A DNA stretch of 64,000 nt, from positions 744,001-808,000 of the forward strand of contig CAXXWT010000009.1 in the NCBI GenBank assembly GCA_963674685.2, in the 5' to 3' direction. The translations under genes were made by a program, and so were the position numbers. Numbering within the stretch: the first letter of the stretch is position 1; each line of letters starts with the position of its first letter. The notes under the pieces were generated by a model, which made no database searches, was not told the DNA's origin, and saw only the letters and a program-made list of their open reading frames with translations. Shown piece by piece: positions 35,501-46,200 of this stretch. This DNA comes from G963674685 sp963674685. GTDB taxonomy: Bacteria; Lernaellota; Lernaellaia; JACKCT01.

Positions 35501-36974
35501 GACGACGCAGTCGCCGACAACCACAACGACGCAAGCGCCGACAACCACAACGACGCAAGCGCCCACAACGACAACAACACAAGCTCCTACTACTACGACA
35601 ACTCAGGCGCCAACGACTACAACGACGCAGGCGCCGACAACTACAACAACGCAGGCGCCGACAACCACAACGACGCAAGCGCCAACGACGACAACTACGC
35701 AGGCGCCAACCACTACGACAACTCAGGCTCCAACAACCACAACGACGCAAGCGCCGACCACTACAACAACACAAGCGCCGACAACCACGACAACGCAGGC
35801 GCCAACGACAACTACGACGCAAGCGCCGACGACCACGACAACGCAGGCGCCGACAACTACAACAACGCAGGCGCCAACGACCACGACAACGCAGGCGCCG
35901 ACCACCACAACGACGCAGGCGCCGACCACCACAACGACGCAAGCGCCGACCACCACAACGACGCAAGCGCCGACGACCACAACGACGCAAGCGCCGACGA
36001 CCACGACAACGCAGGCGGCGACGACCACGACGACGCAAGCGCCGACAACCACGACAACGCAGGCGCCAACGACAACTACGACGCAAGCGCCGACAACGAC
36101 TACGACGATTGATACGACAACCACTACCGTTGATACGACAACTACAACAACCGTTGAGACGACCACGACGACGACAATTGATACAACCACTACAACCGTA
36201 GAAACGACGACTTCGTCTACGACCACGACGATGCCGGATAACGTGATATATGAAGAATCCGTCGGCGGCGCGGTGCTGACGGATAATTACTGCGCGACGC
36301 TCATGACTGAAGATGTGATCAACATTGCGGAAGACGAGTACATTCTCGACGTGGACGTGGGCATTCTCGTGGATCACACTTACAGAGGCGACCTGCTCAT
36401 TGAACTGGCGTCGCCTGGCGGCACGGAAATCGTCCTGTATAACGACAGGGCCACCGAGTATGGAGATGCGGCGGACAACCTTTACGGAACGTTCGACCAG
36501 CAGTCGCCGAATATTCCATGCAACGGAGTCGACGATACCGACCAAGCTTACGACAACAGAGACTTTGCGCCCTATGATTCCGATGAACTAATCCTCACGC
36601 TGGATGACTTTATCGGTGAATATTCGCAGGGCGACTGGACGCTTTCCATCTGCGACCGAAAGGACGGCGACCTCGGCGAATTGGTATCATGGGCTCTATG
36701 GATAACGTATGACACGGGTATCACGACAACCACTACCGTGGCTCCGACAACAACCACCACGACGACCATACCCGGAGACGACGACGTGGACGATGACGTG
36801 GACGACGACCTTGACGACGATATCAATGACGACATTAATGACGACATCAACGATGATATCGATGACGACATCAACGACGATTTGGATGACGATGCGGATG
36901 CCGATGACGACGATCTCGGCGCTCCCTCATCCAGTGACGAGGACGATGACGACGGCGGAGGCTGTTGCGGATGA
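32535..36974 (+). CDS. gingipain-type (C25) cysteine peptidase lipoprotein with Thr-rich linkers, P domain and Asp-rich/CC tail
   Basis: 1479 residues from a GTG at 32535 with AGGGG six bases upstream; this start gives a clean lipoprotein signal (lipid Cys 26, PIIQGC). Then a propeptide region (to about 255), the C25 catalytic domain with His 527 in RDHGSRNGWAE and Cys 560 in VFSINCETGWFD (33 apart, as in gingipain), an Ig-like C25 C-terminal domain (about 685-770), a Thr linker, a 160-residue jelly-roll-like module (about 796-957), a long Thr linker with 28 APTTTTTQ-type repeats, a proprotein-convertase P domain (about 1235-1394), another Thr linker, a D/N-rich run and the end GGGCCG. A GTG at 32448 could extend it by 29 residues. 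It should act on proteins outside the cell. Confidence 0.9.
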   Translation: MHQSKNLILIGLFAAFFAALPIIQGCTWDEENSGDDGGFSGGSYELSPGLQLQLHRNGNMDFQLAPVSVREIAIQKEGHDFTRLLYRRSAFTGERGMPEIPYVHKRFAIPVGAQVHLNVQYGKSRIIEDVLLYPVQPPQPDTRDGLEPFAFEEVAYADDNAVLPAQLAHLDEEMIMRGVRFGGVWITNYRYHPAKRQLEVFDEVDVSIEFEGGRDQFLSDPCLAADSFKHIYQSAFVNAPKLDIEKEKTQCGSSRAGAPDSFYGAEFLIITHADFLDAANTLADWKIKTGIDTEVRTTAQTGTDSASIQSFIQVAYDSWNPAPQWVMFLGDADYVAPIYGIEHPYSGYSGDCQIAADQKYATVDGTDYIPDIAHGRIPVDTLAEANDRIAKIIAYENNPPDNDSFYLSTTHAAYFQDIADDEAADGEAARRFCLTNEEAYQYFTNVETSLGYTAQRIYQAEAEITPLYWNQSSYDWFASWWSGTLGLSTYNLPDELLRANGFAWDGDEADISAAVNTGTFLLMHRDHGSRNGWAEPYFRSSDVDALTNGALLPVVFSINCETGWFDTETDDAFACSKTGTTFSERWFTNTNGGAVGVIGATRVSYSGLNDKLIWGWLDALYPGYDPAYPSAVASNEDPDFRMGDVVNYGKIYMGENYSSSLEQLAFEEFLWFGDPTTRIWTQVPGDMVVSHDATVDAMATSFTVNVDQDDALVSLTQEGYILGTATSSGGSATVNFTQIISSNDMNVVVTKHNYIPYQGTVSVDGTPPSTTTPPTTTTTTTTTTTTSTTTTTIPECITETEEDLIEDDGGFTGGVGTGGDGWYLAVCITPDHYPSYISELSVQFSSETGNTFKYHVLTDPDGNGPPDGASLYTSSIQTVTAGEWLTHNVRGVGLEPITTGSWCMAVEIVSGGSYVASDTDNNSGHTWFGAPGSWANIQTFGINRNGALRGVDVYCSEAVTTTTTTSTTAPTTTTTQAPTTTTTQAPTTTTTQSPTTTTTQAPTTTTTQAPTTTTTQAPTTTTTQAPTTTTTQAPTTTTTQAPTTTTTQAPTTTTTQAPTTTTTQAPTTTTTQAPTTTTTQAPTTTTTQAPTTTTTQAPTTTTTQAPTTTTTQAPTTTTTQAPTTTTTQAPTTTTTQAPTTTTTQAPTTTTTQAPTTTTTQAATTTTTQAPTTTTTQAPTTTTTQAPTTTTTIDTTTTTVDTTTTTTVETTTTTTIDTTTTTVETTTSSTTTTMPDNVIYEESVGGAVLTDNYCATLMTEDVINIAEDEYILDVDVGILVDHTYRGDLLIELASPGGTEIVLYNDRATEYGDAADNLYGTFDQQSPNIPCNGVDDTDQAYDNRDFAPYDSDELILTLDDFIGEYSQGDWTLSICDRKDGDLGELVSWALWITYDTGITTTTTVAPTTTTTTTIPGDDDVDDDVDDDLDDDINDDINDDINDDIDDDINDDLDDDADADDDDLGAPSSSDEDDDDGGGCCG
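35439..36110. repeat. 28 tandem 24-bp units encoding APTTTTTQ
   Basis: Counted from the first GCG CCG to ATT: 672 bp = 28 x 24. The peptide unit is constant apart from one S for A-P position change and one A for P, but the codons for Thr vary (ACA, ACC, ACG, ACT), so the DNA is less repetitive than the protein. The segment is a flexible, probably O-glycosylated linker in the C25 peptidase. Confidence 0.9.
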
Positions 36975-37012
36975 AAATGAAGTAAGCTTTTAATCAATAA
37001 AAACAACGCATT

Positions 37013-37034
37013 ACGCCGGCCGTTCGGCCGGCGT
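37013..37034 (+). terminator. hairpin terminator after the C25 peptidase gene
   Basis: ACGCCGGCC-GTTC-GGCCGGCGT, a 9-bp GC-rich stem 39 bp after the stop, followed by TATATGTTTT. Position and form suit a factor-independent terminator, though the T-run is interrupted. Confidence 0.6.
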
Positions 37035-37057
37035 TATATGTTTTACAGGTTCTTTTC

Positions 37058-37087
37058 ATGATGAAGTACGGTAATCCTCGAAGAACC
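37058..37087. repeat. 30-bp dispersed repeat, copy 2
   Basis: Same orientation and 29 of 30 bases as 1842-1871. It lies just after the hairpin at 37013-37034 and 180 bp before the giant peptidase gene. The rest of 36975-37266 shows only the Shine-Dalgarno AGGAGG of the next gene. Confidence 0.6.
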
Positions 37088-37266
37088 ATTTTAAAGCTTT
37101 TTGAAAATTAAATACCGTTAAAAGTGATTATAGGCGTCAAGACACCTATGGAAATTTATAAAAAAATGCTAAATTCCTTTACAACTGTTGTTTGTTGCGA
37201 TCAAAAGCGGTCGTGTTGTACAAATGAATAATATTCAGGGGCTTAAGTCTTTTAGGAGGCGTAAGT

Positions 37267-40200
37267 ATGCGTAATCGCATATCTTTTAGACTGTTTTTCA
37301 TTATTTTCACCGGCGTGACCTTGGCGCTTTGCCTGCAAGGTTGTGGCTGTGTTTCTGATTCCGACACGGTTTATTCCAAGAAATCCAGTGATAATAATGA
37401 GTCACCGGAAAATTCAGGAGCCAGCTTTCAAGAAAAGCTTCTTCCAGGCTCAGAGCAGTTAAAAGATGAAAGCGGGGCTTCAGACGTTTCTAATGATGAA
37501 GCAATTATAATCGGCGGCGAGAATTCCTGGTACGATCCTATTGCGTCATCAGATTCAAACAGTATCCAAACCCAAAATACTCAAAACGGTGTTGTTGATA
37601 AGGAGTTGGAACGTATTCGTCAGGCTATACGCAAAAAAGGCGCGCACTGGATTGCCGACGCGAATGATGTATGGCGGAGAAGTCCTGAAGAACGTCGTCT
37701 TCTTTCCGGAGCCGGTATGCCACAGGTGTCCACGAATGATCTCCATTATTCAGTTGATTCTTCCTTCAAGGCTCCCGAGGAACTGGACTGGAGAAATTAT
37801 AACGGCAACAACTATGTGACGCCGGTACGAAATCAATCTTCATGCGGAAGTTGCTGGGCTTTCGGTGCTGTCGCTGTCAGCGAGGCCAAGGACGCTGTTG
37901 TTCAAAATAAAGTCGATCCGATGACGGATTTCAGTGAACAGCATATACTGTCATGTTCCGGAGCGGGAAATTGTGAAGACGGAGGTTCACACTCCGGCGC
38001 CTTGTCCTATATACGCGACTCCGGAGTTCCGGACGATGATTGTTTTCCCTATATTGCTGAAAATTCAACATGCGACAACACCTGTTCAGACTGGGAATCG
38101 AGAGTCTTTCAAATCGAAAGCTGGAGTTGGGTGACCACGACCGATTGCGACCTGACTGAAAACCCGGAGCATATCGAAACGATAAAAAACGCCTTAATGG
38201 AAGGTCCTCTCGTTACGCGAATGGTCGTATACGAGGATTTTCACTCTTACAGCGGCGGTGTCTATGAATACGCTACAGGAGCTGAAGAGGGAGGGCATAT
38301 CATCCTGCTCATCGGATGGGATGACGCCCTGGAGTGCTGGATCGCCAAAAACAGTTGGGGAAGTAATTGGGGTGATGGCGGGTATTTCTATATAAAATGG
38401 GGGCAAGTCGGATTTGGTTGCTGGACGATAGCTGTGGAGGTGGCGTCCGATCCATACGATTGCTACATAGACGGCCTAGCTTATGACAACGGAGATCTCA
38501 ATCCCGACAATTCATGTCAGCACTGCGATTCCACTACATCAACCACGGAGTGGACAAATCTTACAGGGACAAGTTGTGACGATAGTATTTTCTGCAACGG
38601 CGTTGACACATGTACGGACGGCGTTTGCGGACATGCCGGCGATCCCTGTGTCTTGCCCGAAATTTGCGACGAGGTGAACGATTTTTGCCAAACCGACTGT
38701 GATTGTGTCATGGACGGGGAATGTTATCAGCAAGATGATGCCAATCCGTCCGATCCTTGCCTGAGCTGCGATTCATTTTATTCAACGACAGAATGGAAAG
38801 ACGACCGAAGCGAAGAGAGTTATATAGAAGATGACGGAACGGCTAATTCCAGCTTTGCTTATGGTGGCCCCGTCCCTTTCGTGACTTGCTTCACGCCGAC
38901 TCAATACCCGTCTTATCTATCCGAAATATCGGTTAATCTCAGCGCTGGAAGCCCGGCGACTCCCATCAGGTTTACAGCTTATACTGATTCGGACGGCACA
39001 GGCCCACCAAGCAGTTCTGCATTGTGGACTTCCGATCAGGTCGGCAGTCCCGTCACAGGCTGGAATACATTTGATACTACAGATGAGAGTATTTACGATC
39101 AACCGATTACTGAAGGCTCTTGGTGCATCGGAATGGTTTTCCAGTCGGGAGACAGCTACAATTACTTGCGGCGCGACACGACCGCAACTACGGGACACAC
39201 GTGGATTTACAACGGAGGCGCCTGGTACAGCGATACGGATATCGGATATCCGGCAACATACTTCATTCGAGGCAAAGCTAGATACTGCACTGTAACGACA
39301 ACTACAACCACGACGTCAACACAGCCGCCGACTACCACCACCACGACTACGCAAGCGCCGACAACGACGACATCAACCACAACGACCACAACACTGCAGC
39401 CCACAACGACAACAACGACACAAGCGCCCACAACGACAACGACAACTTCAACGACAACCACCTCAACGACGATCATAACGACGACTTCGACGACTTCGAC
39501 AACGATTGCCGTCGACTGTTATCGCGATGCGGACCATGATGGTTACGGCGATCCCGCCGTCACGCAAGAATTCGCCGGCGCATGCGATTACGGATGGGTT
39601 GAAAACAATAGCGACTGTGACGATACGAACATTTTCCGCTATCCCGGCGCCTTCGACTTTCCCGATGACGGCGTCGACCAGGATTGCGACGGATCGGATA
39701 CGACGGCTTCCGACGATGTTGGCGTATTCGTCGCGGCGCCGCCTTACGGCGACGATCTCAATCCCGGCACGATGGTCGAACCGCTGGCGACGATCGGCGC
39801 CGGCGTCGCCACCGCTGAGTTGGTGGATAAATCCGTATTCGTCGCGCAGGGCACATATGAGGAAAGCGTGGCGACAACCGTCTCCATATTCGGCGGATAC
39901 GATCCGGCGAGTTGGATTCGCGATATCGAAATGTATGAGAGCATCGTCAACGGAACCACCATCAGCACATTTACGCTGAATCAGGATTCCGAATATCCAA
40001 GCCGCTATACGGCGCTTCAGGGATTCACGGTCAATAACGATGTCGTTGCTTCACTAGGCGTCGTGCGCGTGCCGGAAAATGCTCACGGTGTAATCGCAGA
40101 CTGTTCCATCACCTCGGGCGCGGAAAGCGGCAGCCCATATTCCATAAAAGTATTGACGGGAGCGTATGGTGAACTTTACAGAAACAAAGTTTGGGCGGGA

Positions 40201-43200
40201 ACCGGCAGTTATCCCGAGGCTCTGTTCGGAACCGGCGCTGAATACATCAAGGCCGTCGACAATGAATTTTACGGGGGCTTGGCCAACTATAACAGCGATT
40301 CTCATGCCGATACGGTAGCCCTAACTAACGTCGTCGATGCACTTCTGATCAATAACATCATCATCGGCGGTGAATCCCCTCTGGCATACGGCGCTTCCGT
40401 GCTTATTAACGCAACATCTACGACTTCAAATGTGACTTTAATCAACAATGTGATCAGCGGCGGTTCCGCTTTAAGCAGCCATCACGGCGTCAACTCGATG
40501 TATGAGGCTCATGTCACACTTGCCAATAACATCATCGACGGCGGTGATTCGACGAATTACATTGCCAGCGCCGTATACAAAGCCAATACAACCCCTTCGC
40601 CCTCGTATACCCTCTACAATAACAACCTCTGGGGCGAAAACACGGACTCCCTGGTTACCAGCATTGGGACTTTCAATGATCTGGCGGATGTCAATGGTTG
40701 CGTGTGGGGGGGATGCGCGGACGCATCGGGAAACATCAGTGAAGATCCCTTATATGCCGATAAGGATAACGGTGATTATCACCTGACACAAAGCAGTCCG
40801 TGCGTGGATTACGGAATCGATCCGACGGATTGGCAGCCTTTCGGCGCCGTCCATTACGACATGGACGAGCAGGACCGCCCGAACGAGACGACATGGGACA
40901 TCGGCGCCGATGAATTTTATCCCACGACGACAACCACAACGTCGACAACAACGACTTCAACGACGACCACAACAACTACCACTACTTCAACATCGACAAC
41001 AGTCGAGCCGACGACTACGACGACCACAACCCAGCTCCCGACGACCACCACGACCACAACCCAGATCCCGACCACAACGACCACAACACAGCTCCCGACA
41101 ACAACCACATCAACGTCGACGACCACCGTTGCGCCTACGACAACTTCAACGACGACAACCACCGTCGCGCCTACGACGACCACAACAACGACATCCACGA
41201 CGACGACGTCGGTTACAACAACCTCAACGACCACGACAACCGAACCTCTGCCGACAACCACCACGACGACAACGACAACTTCGACGACATCGACCACGCG
41301 GCCGCCGCACTGCGAGTTTGTCGTCAACACATACCTCACGGGCAATCAGTACAACGCGGATATCTGTTACGACGGAAACGGCGATTTCGTCGTTGTCTGG
41401 GAATCCGACGGACAGGACGGAGACGGCTTCGGAATATACGGCCAGAAGTTCGATTACGACGCCGAGCCCATCGGCGATGAATTTATCGTCAATACCACTC
41501 AAACCGGAGACCAGCGATATCCCGCAATCGCCTGCGGGTATGATGACGCGTCATTTGTCGTGACCTGGCAAGGGCCGGATGCGTCGGGGCAGGGCGTCTA
41601 CGCACAGCGATACGATTCGGGCGGCGAAGCGACAGGCGCAGAATTTCCTGTCAACGATACGACGGCGAACGATCAGACTGATCCGGATATCGCAATCGGA
41701 AGCGACGGCAATATCCTTATTGCATGGACATCCTTTTACCAGGGTTCCGACGCCGAATATGGGATCGTGGCCAGAACCTTCAACAGTTCCGGCGTTGCCC
41801 TGACGGGCGAATTCCAGGTCAATACTTTCACCACAAACTGGCAATATCTCCCGGCGGTCGCCGCCAATGACAGCGGCGCTTTCGTCATTGTCTGGGCGTC
41901 GGCGGGCCAGGAAAACAACTACGGAATCTACGGCCAGCTTTACGATTTCAGCACCGGTCCGGTGGGTTCCGAATTCCACGCCAATACCTACGAGACAGGT
42001 TCCCAGTCCTATCCCGACGTGGCCATGGATTCGACCGGCGCCTTCGTCGTGGTTTGGGAATCCGACGGGCAGGATGAAGATCTAACGGGAATTTTCGGAC
42101 AGCGCTTTGACAGCAGCGGCTCCCCGGCGGGATCGGAATTCCCGGTCAATTCCTGGACCGACAATATTCAGCAAAGACCGGCCGTATCGGTAGGCCCCAA
42201 TGATGAATTTTCCGTCGCCTGGGCGTCCATGTCCCAGGATGGAAGCAATTACGGCGTATTCGGGCAAGCCTATGACAGCGCGGGCAGCGAAATTAATGAC
42301 GAATTCCGAATGAACACGACGGTACTGAACAGTCAAAGCAACCCGGCGATGGCGTTCAGTCCCGACGGAGAATTGACCGCCGTCTGGACAAATTACACGG
42401 CCAGCGTCGCTTATAATGACGTGTTCGGGCAGATATTCACCGGATCGGAACCATACTGCTCGCCGTTCACGACGACAACCACCACTACAACGTCGACGAC
42501 AACGACCACGACCTCGACGACAACGACTTCCACAACCACAAGCACCGCACCGCCGACAACGACGACCACGACCACAACCACGACGACTTCAACGACGACA
42601 ACGGTTGAGCCGACGACCACCACGACAACGCAGGCCCCGACGACGACCAGTACGACAACGACGACTGCACCGACGACTACAACGACGACGCAAGAGCCGA
42701 CGACGAGTACAACCTCTACAACAATGGCGCCTACGACGACTTCTTCAACAACTACCGAACCGTCCACTACCACGACTACGTCAACATCTAGCACAACGAC
42801 GACAACGTACGACGGTTCCGTGGATTGTGAATTCCAGGCCAATACTTACACAAACTTAGACCAGGAAGATTCTCACGTCGCCCTCGGGCCGGACGGTCAG
42901 TTTATCGTAACGTGGAGTTCCGAAGGGCAGGACGGAGACCTGCGAGGAGTGTATGCCCGGAGATACAACGACACGGGGCTGCCTATTGGAAGCGAGTTCC
43001 AGGTCAACACCGTCACCGATGATTTACAGTATGAATCTGCCGTGGCCATGGGCTCAGACGGGAGTTTTGTCATTAGCTGGTCGTCCAGGCACGAGGCATA
43101 TTCTCATCGCGTGTGGGCCAGAATATTTGATAACGAAGGCAATCCCGTCGGAGATGATTTTCAGTTTCCGACGTGGTCGACTTCAAATACCCGTTACTCG

Positions 43201-46200
43201 GATATCGCCATGGACGATGTCGGGAATTTCGTCATCGTTGTCGATGGGCAAAACTCGTCGGACGATCTGTGGAGAGTAGGAAAGCAGCTTTACGACAGTG
43301 ATGGAAATACTGTCGGCGGGACATCATATTTCCCGACGACGGGAACCATCAGTACAAATCATCCTTCCGTGGCTATGAGTATAGACGGCGACTTCGCCGT
43401 CGCCTGGCAGAAGATGGAAGAATCGGGACTCTGGAACGTCAACGCTACGTTCTTCGATGAAACCGGAGCCAGCATGGCTGGTCCCGTCCAGGTCAATACA
43501 TTCGATAATAACTGGCAAAGGTATCCGGATGTCGCCGTCGACGATGCGGGAAACTACGTCATTGTTTGGCAATCCCTGTATCAGGACGGAAGTATGGAAG
43601 GTATTTACGGACAGAGATACGATTTCGCCGGCACGACGATCGGCGGTGAATTCCAGCTCAACGATTATTATGAGGAGATTCAGGAATTCCCGGCAGTAGA
43701 CATGACTCCGGACGGTGATTTCGTTGCTGCGTGGACTTCGGAATTGCAGGACGGAAGCTTGAACAGCGTGTACGGACGCAGATTCAATTTCGATGGTGCG
43801 CCAAAGGGCGATGAATACGCCGGAAACGTGTACACTGATGGAAGCCAGGAAATTCCGGATATTGCCGTGGACGGCATCGGAAACTTCGTCGTTGTTTGGC
43901 AATCCGACGGACAGGATGGAAGCGGTTACGGCGTTTACGGCAGGAGATTCGATGATAACGCCAATGTCCTGTGCCCCGGTGAATCGTGGCCTTCGACTAT
44001 AACCACGACCACTACGACGACCGCGCCTCCGACCACAACGACAACATCTTCTACAACAAGTACATCGACAACGACCAGCACGACCACAACAACCGCACCT
44101 GCAACGACGACCACGACAACGGCGCCTACGACAACCAGCACGACATCAACAACAGTCGCGCCTACAACAACCACGACGACTACTTCCACGAGCACCACGA
44201 CTTCCTCGACAACATCCACAAGCACCACAACAACAAGTACGACCACTACAACCGAGCCTCCGACGACGACAACTACAACCACTACGACGACTTCCACGAC
44301 CACGACGACAATGTCGGATCGTTGCGAATTTGTCGTGAATGAAACGACGGACGGCTCTCAGCATTATCCGGCCGTGGGATTAAGCGAAAACGGCAATATC
44401 ATAATCGGCTGGTCCGCCGACACGCAGGACGGAGACAGTTACGGCATTTTCGGCAGAAGCTATGATTATTATCTCCAACCGCTGACCGGCGAAACTCTCT
44501 GGAATTCCTATACGACCAACACACAGTGGTTCCCGGAAATTGCGGTCGATCCTTCGGGAAATGCCATCGCCGTCTGGGAATCCTACGGGCAGGACGGCAG
44601 CAACTACGGAATATACGGCCGACTCCTCGACTCCACGGGAAATCCGGCGGGAGGCGAATTCCAGGTCAACACGACTACGGATTACGTCCAGCGAGAGCCT
44701 GCTTTGGATACGGATGCATACGGCAATTTCGTCGTCGTCTGGCATACCATCGTTCACGATGGCGATGGCACCGGCGTATTTGGACAACGCCTCGACTCTT
44801 CAGGAGCCGGATTAGGCGAAGAATTTCTCGTCAATACCACAATTCTCGGTAACCAGGAGGACGCCGACGTGGCGGTGAGCGACACAGGAGATTTCATCGT
44901 TACCTGGACCAGTGAAAACGTTGACGGAGACGAAAGAGCCATTTGTGCCCAAAGATATGACGCAAACGGAGATGCTGTGGGGTTGGAAACTCGCATCAAT
45001 ACTACTACGGATGGTAACCAGACTAGTTCAACGATTGCTATGGACGCTGCGGGCAACTTTGCCGTCGCCTGGGTATGTTACGATGTGAATTTATATACAT
45101 CTAATATCATGGCGCAACTCTTCGATTCCTCGATGAATCCTGTTGGCGGCGAGTTCACGGTCAACACGTATACAACGGGCAAGCAAACCAATCCTGAAGC
45201 GGCCATGACTCCTGGCGGCAATTTCGTCATCACATGGCAGTCGACTTCTCAGGACGGAAATATCGAAGGAGTGTACGGACAACAGTACGAAACAAATGGG
45301 ACGCCGCGCGGAGACGAATTCCGGGTCAATGACTATACTTATGGAAACCAGTGGTATCAAAAAGTCGATATGGACGGCGACGGCAAATTCATCGTTGCCT
45401 GGGCTTCGGAACTGCAAGACGGCGATAGCTGGGGTATCGTCGCGCAAATGTTCGATGCGGACGGGTTGCCATATTGTCCCGTAGCGCCTACGACGACAAC
45501 GACTATAACCACGACTTCGACGACGACAACGCAAGAGACGACCACCACCACAACGTCTACGACAACGACCGCGCCGTCGACTACAACAACAACGACACAG
45601 TTGCCAACGACAACAACTGTACCGCCGACTACGACAACATCGAGCACTCAGTTGCCGACTACGACGACAACCACAACGACGACAAGCACGACCACGACGA
45701 CGCAATGTCTGCCGCCGAATGCGCCTCTGGCATTCGACGCGCATGCTCTCGGTCAGGATGTTATCGAGTTGACCTGGGTTGACGACAGCGATAGCGAGAC
45801 AGGCTACATTGTTGAGGAAGAAATCGACATAGCCGGCAATCCTACATGGCAGGTTATTGAAGAGCTGCCCATGGATACGCAGTCGTGGCTCCATGAGGAT
45901 CTCGAATGTGGAACCATGCATAACTATCGAGTATACGCGTACAACGACTGCGGGGATTCGGAAATCGCCGGTCCCACGCAGGAGATGACGGATCCTTGCC
46001 CGACGACGACTACAACCAGCACGACGACAACATCCACGACGACCACGACGACGGCTCCGCCAACAACCACGACAACGACGACGACTACGACAGCGCCGCC
46101 GACGACAACATCAACTTCCACAAGCACTTCGACATCGACAACAACAACTGCGCCGCCGACCACGACGACGACAAGCACAACAACAACGCAGCCGCCCACC

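Noticed and set aside
35439..36110. CRISPR-like look of regularly spaced 24-bp repeats
   Set aside because: Units are directly adjacent with no unique spacers, encode one constant peptide in frame, and no cas gene is present.
35331..36545. Long minus-strand ORF (and 35197-36201 in another plus frame) across the Thr repeats
   Set aside because: Arg/Cys- or Arg/Gln-rich shadow frames produced by ACN-codon repeats; the Thr-rich frame is flanked by recognisable domains on both sides.
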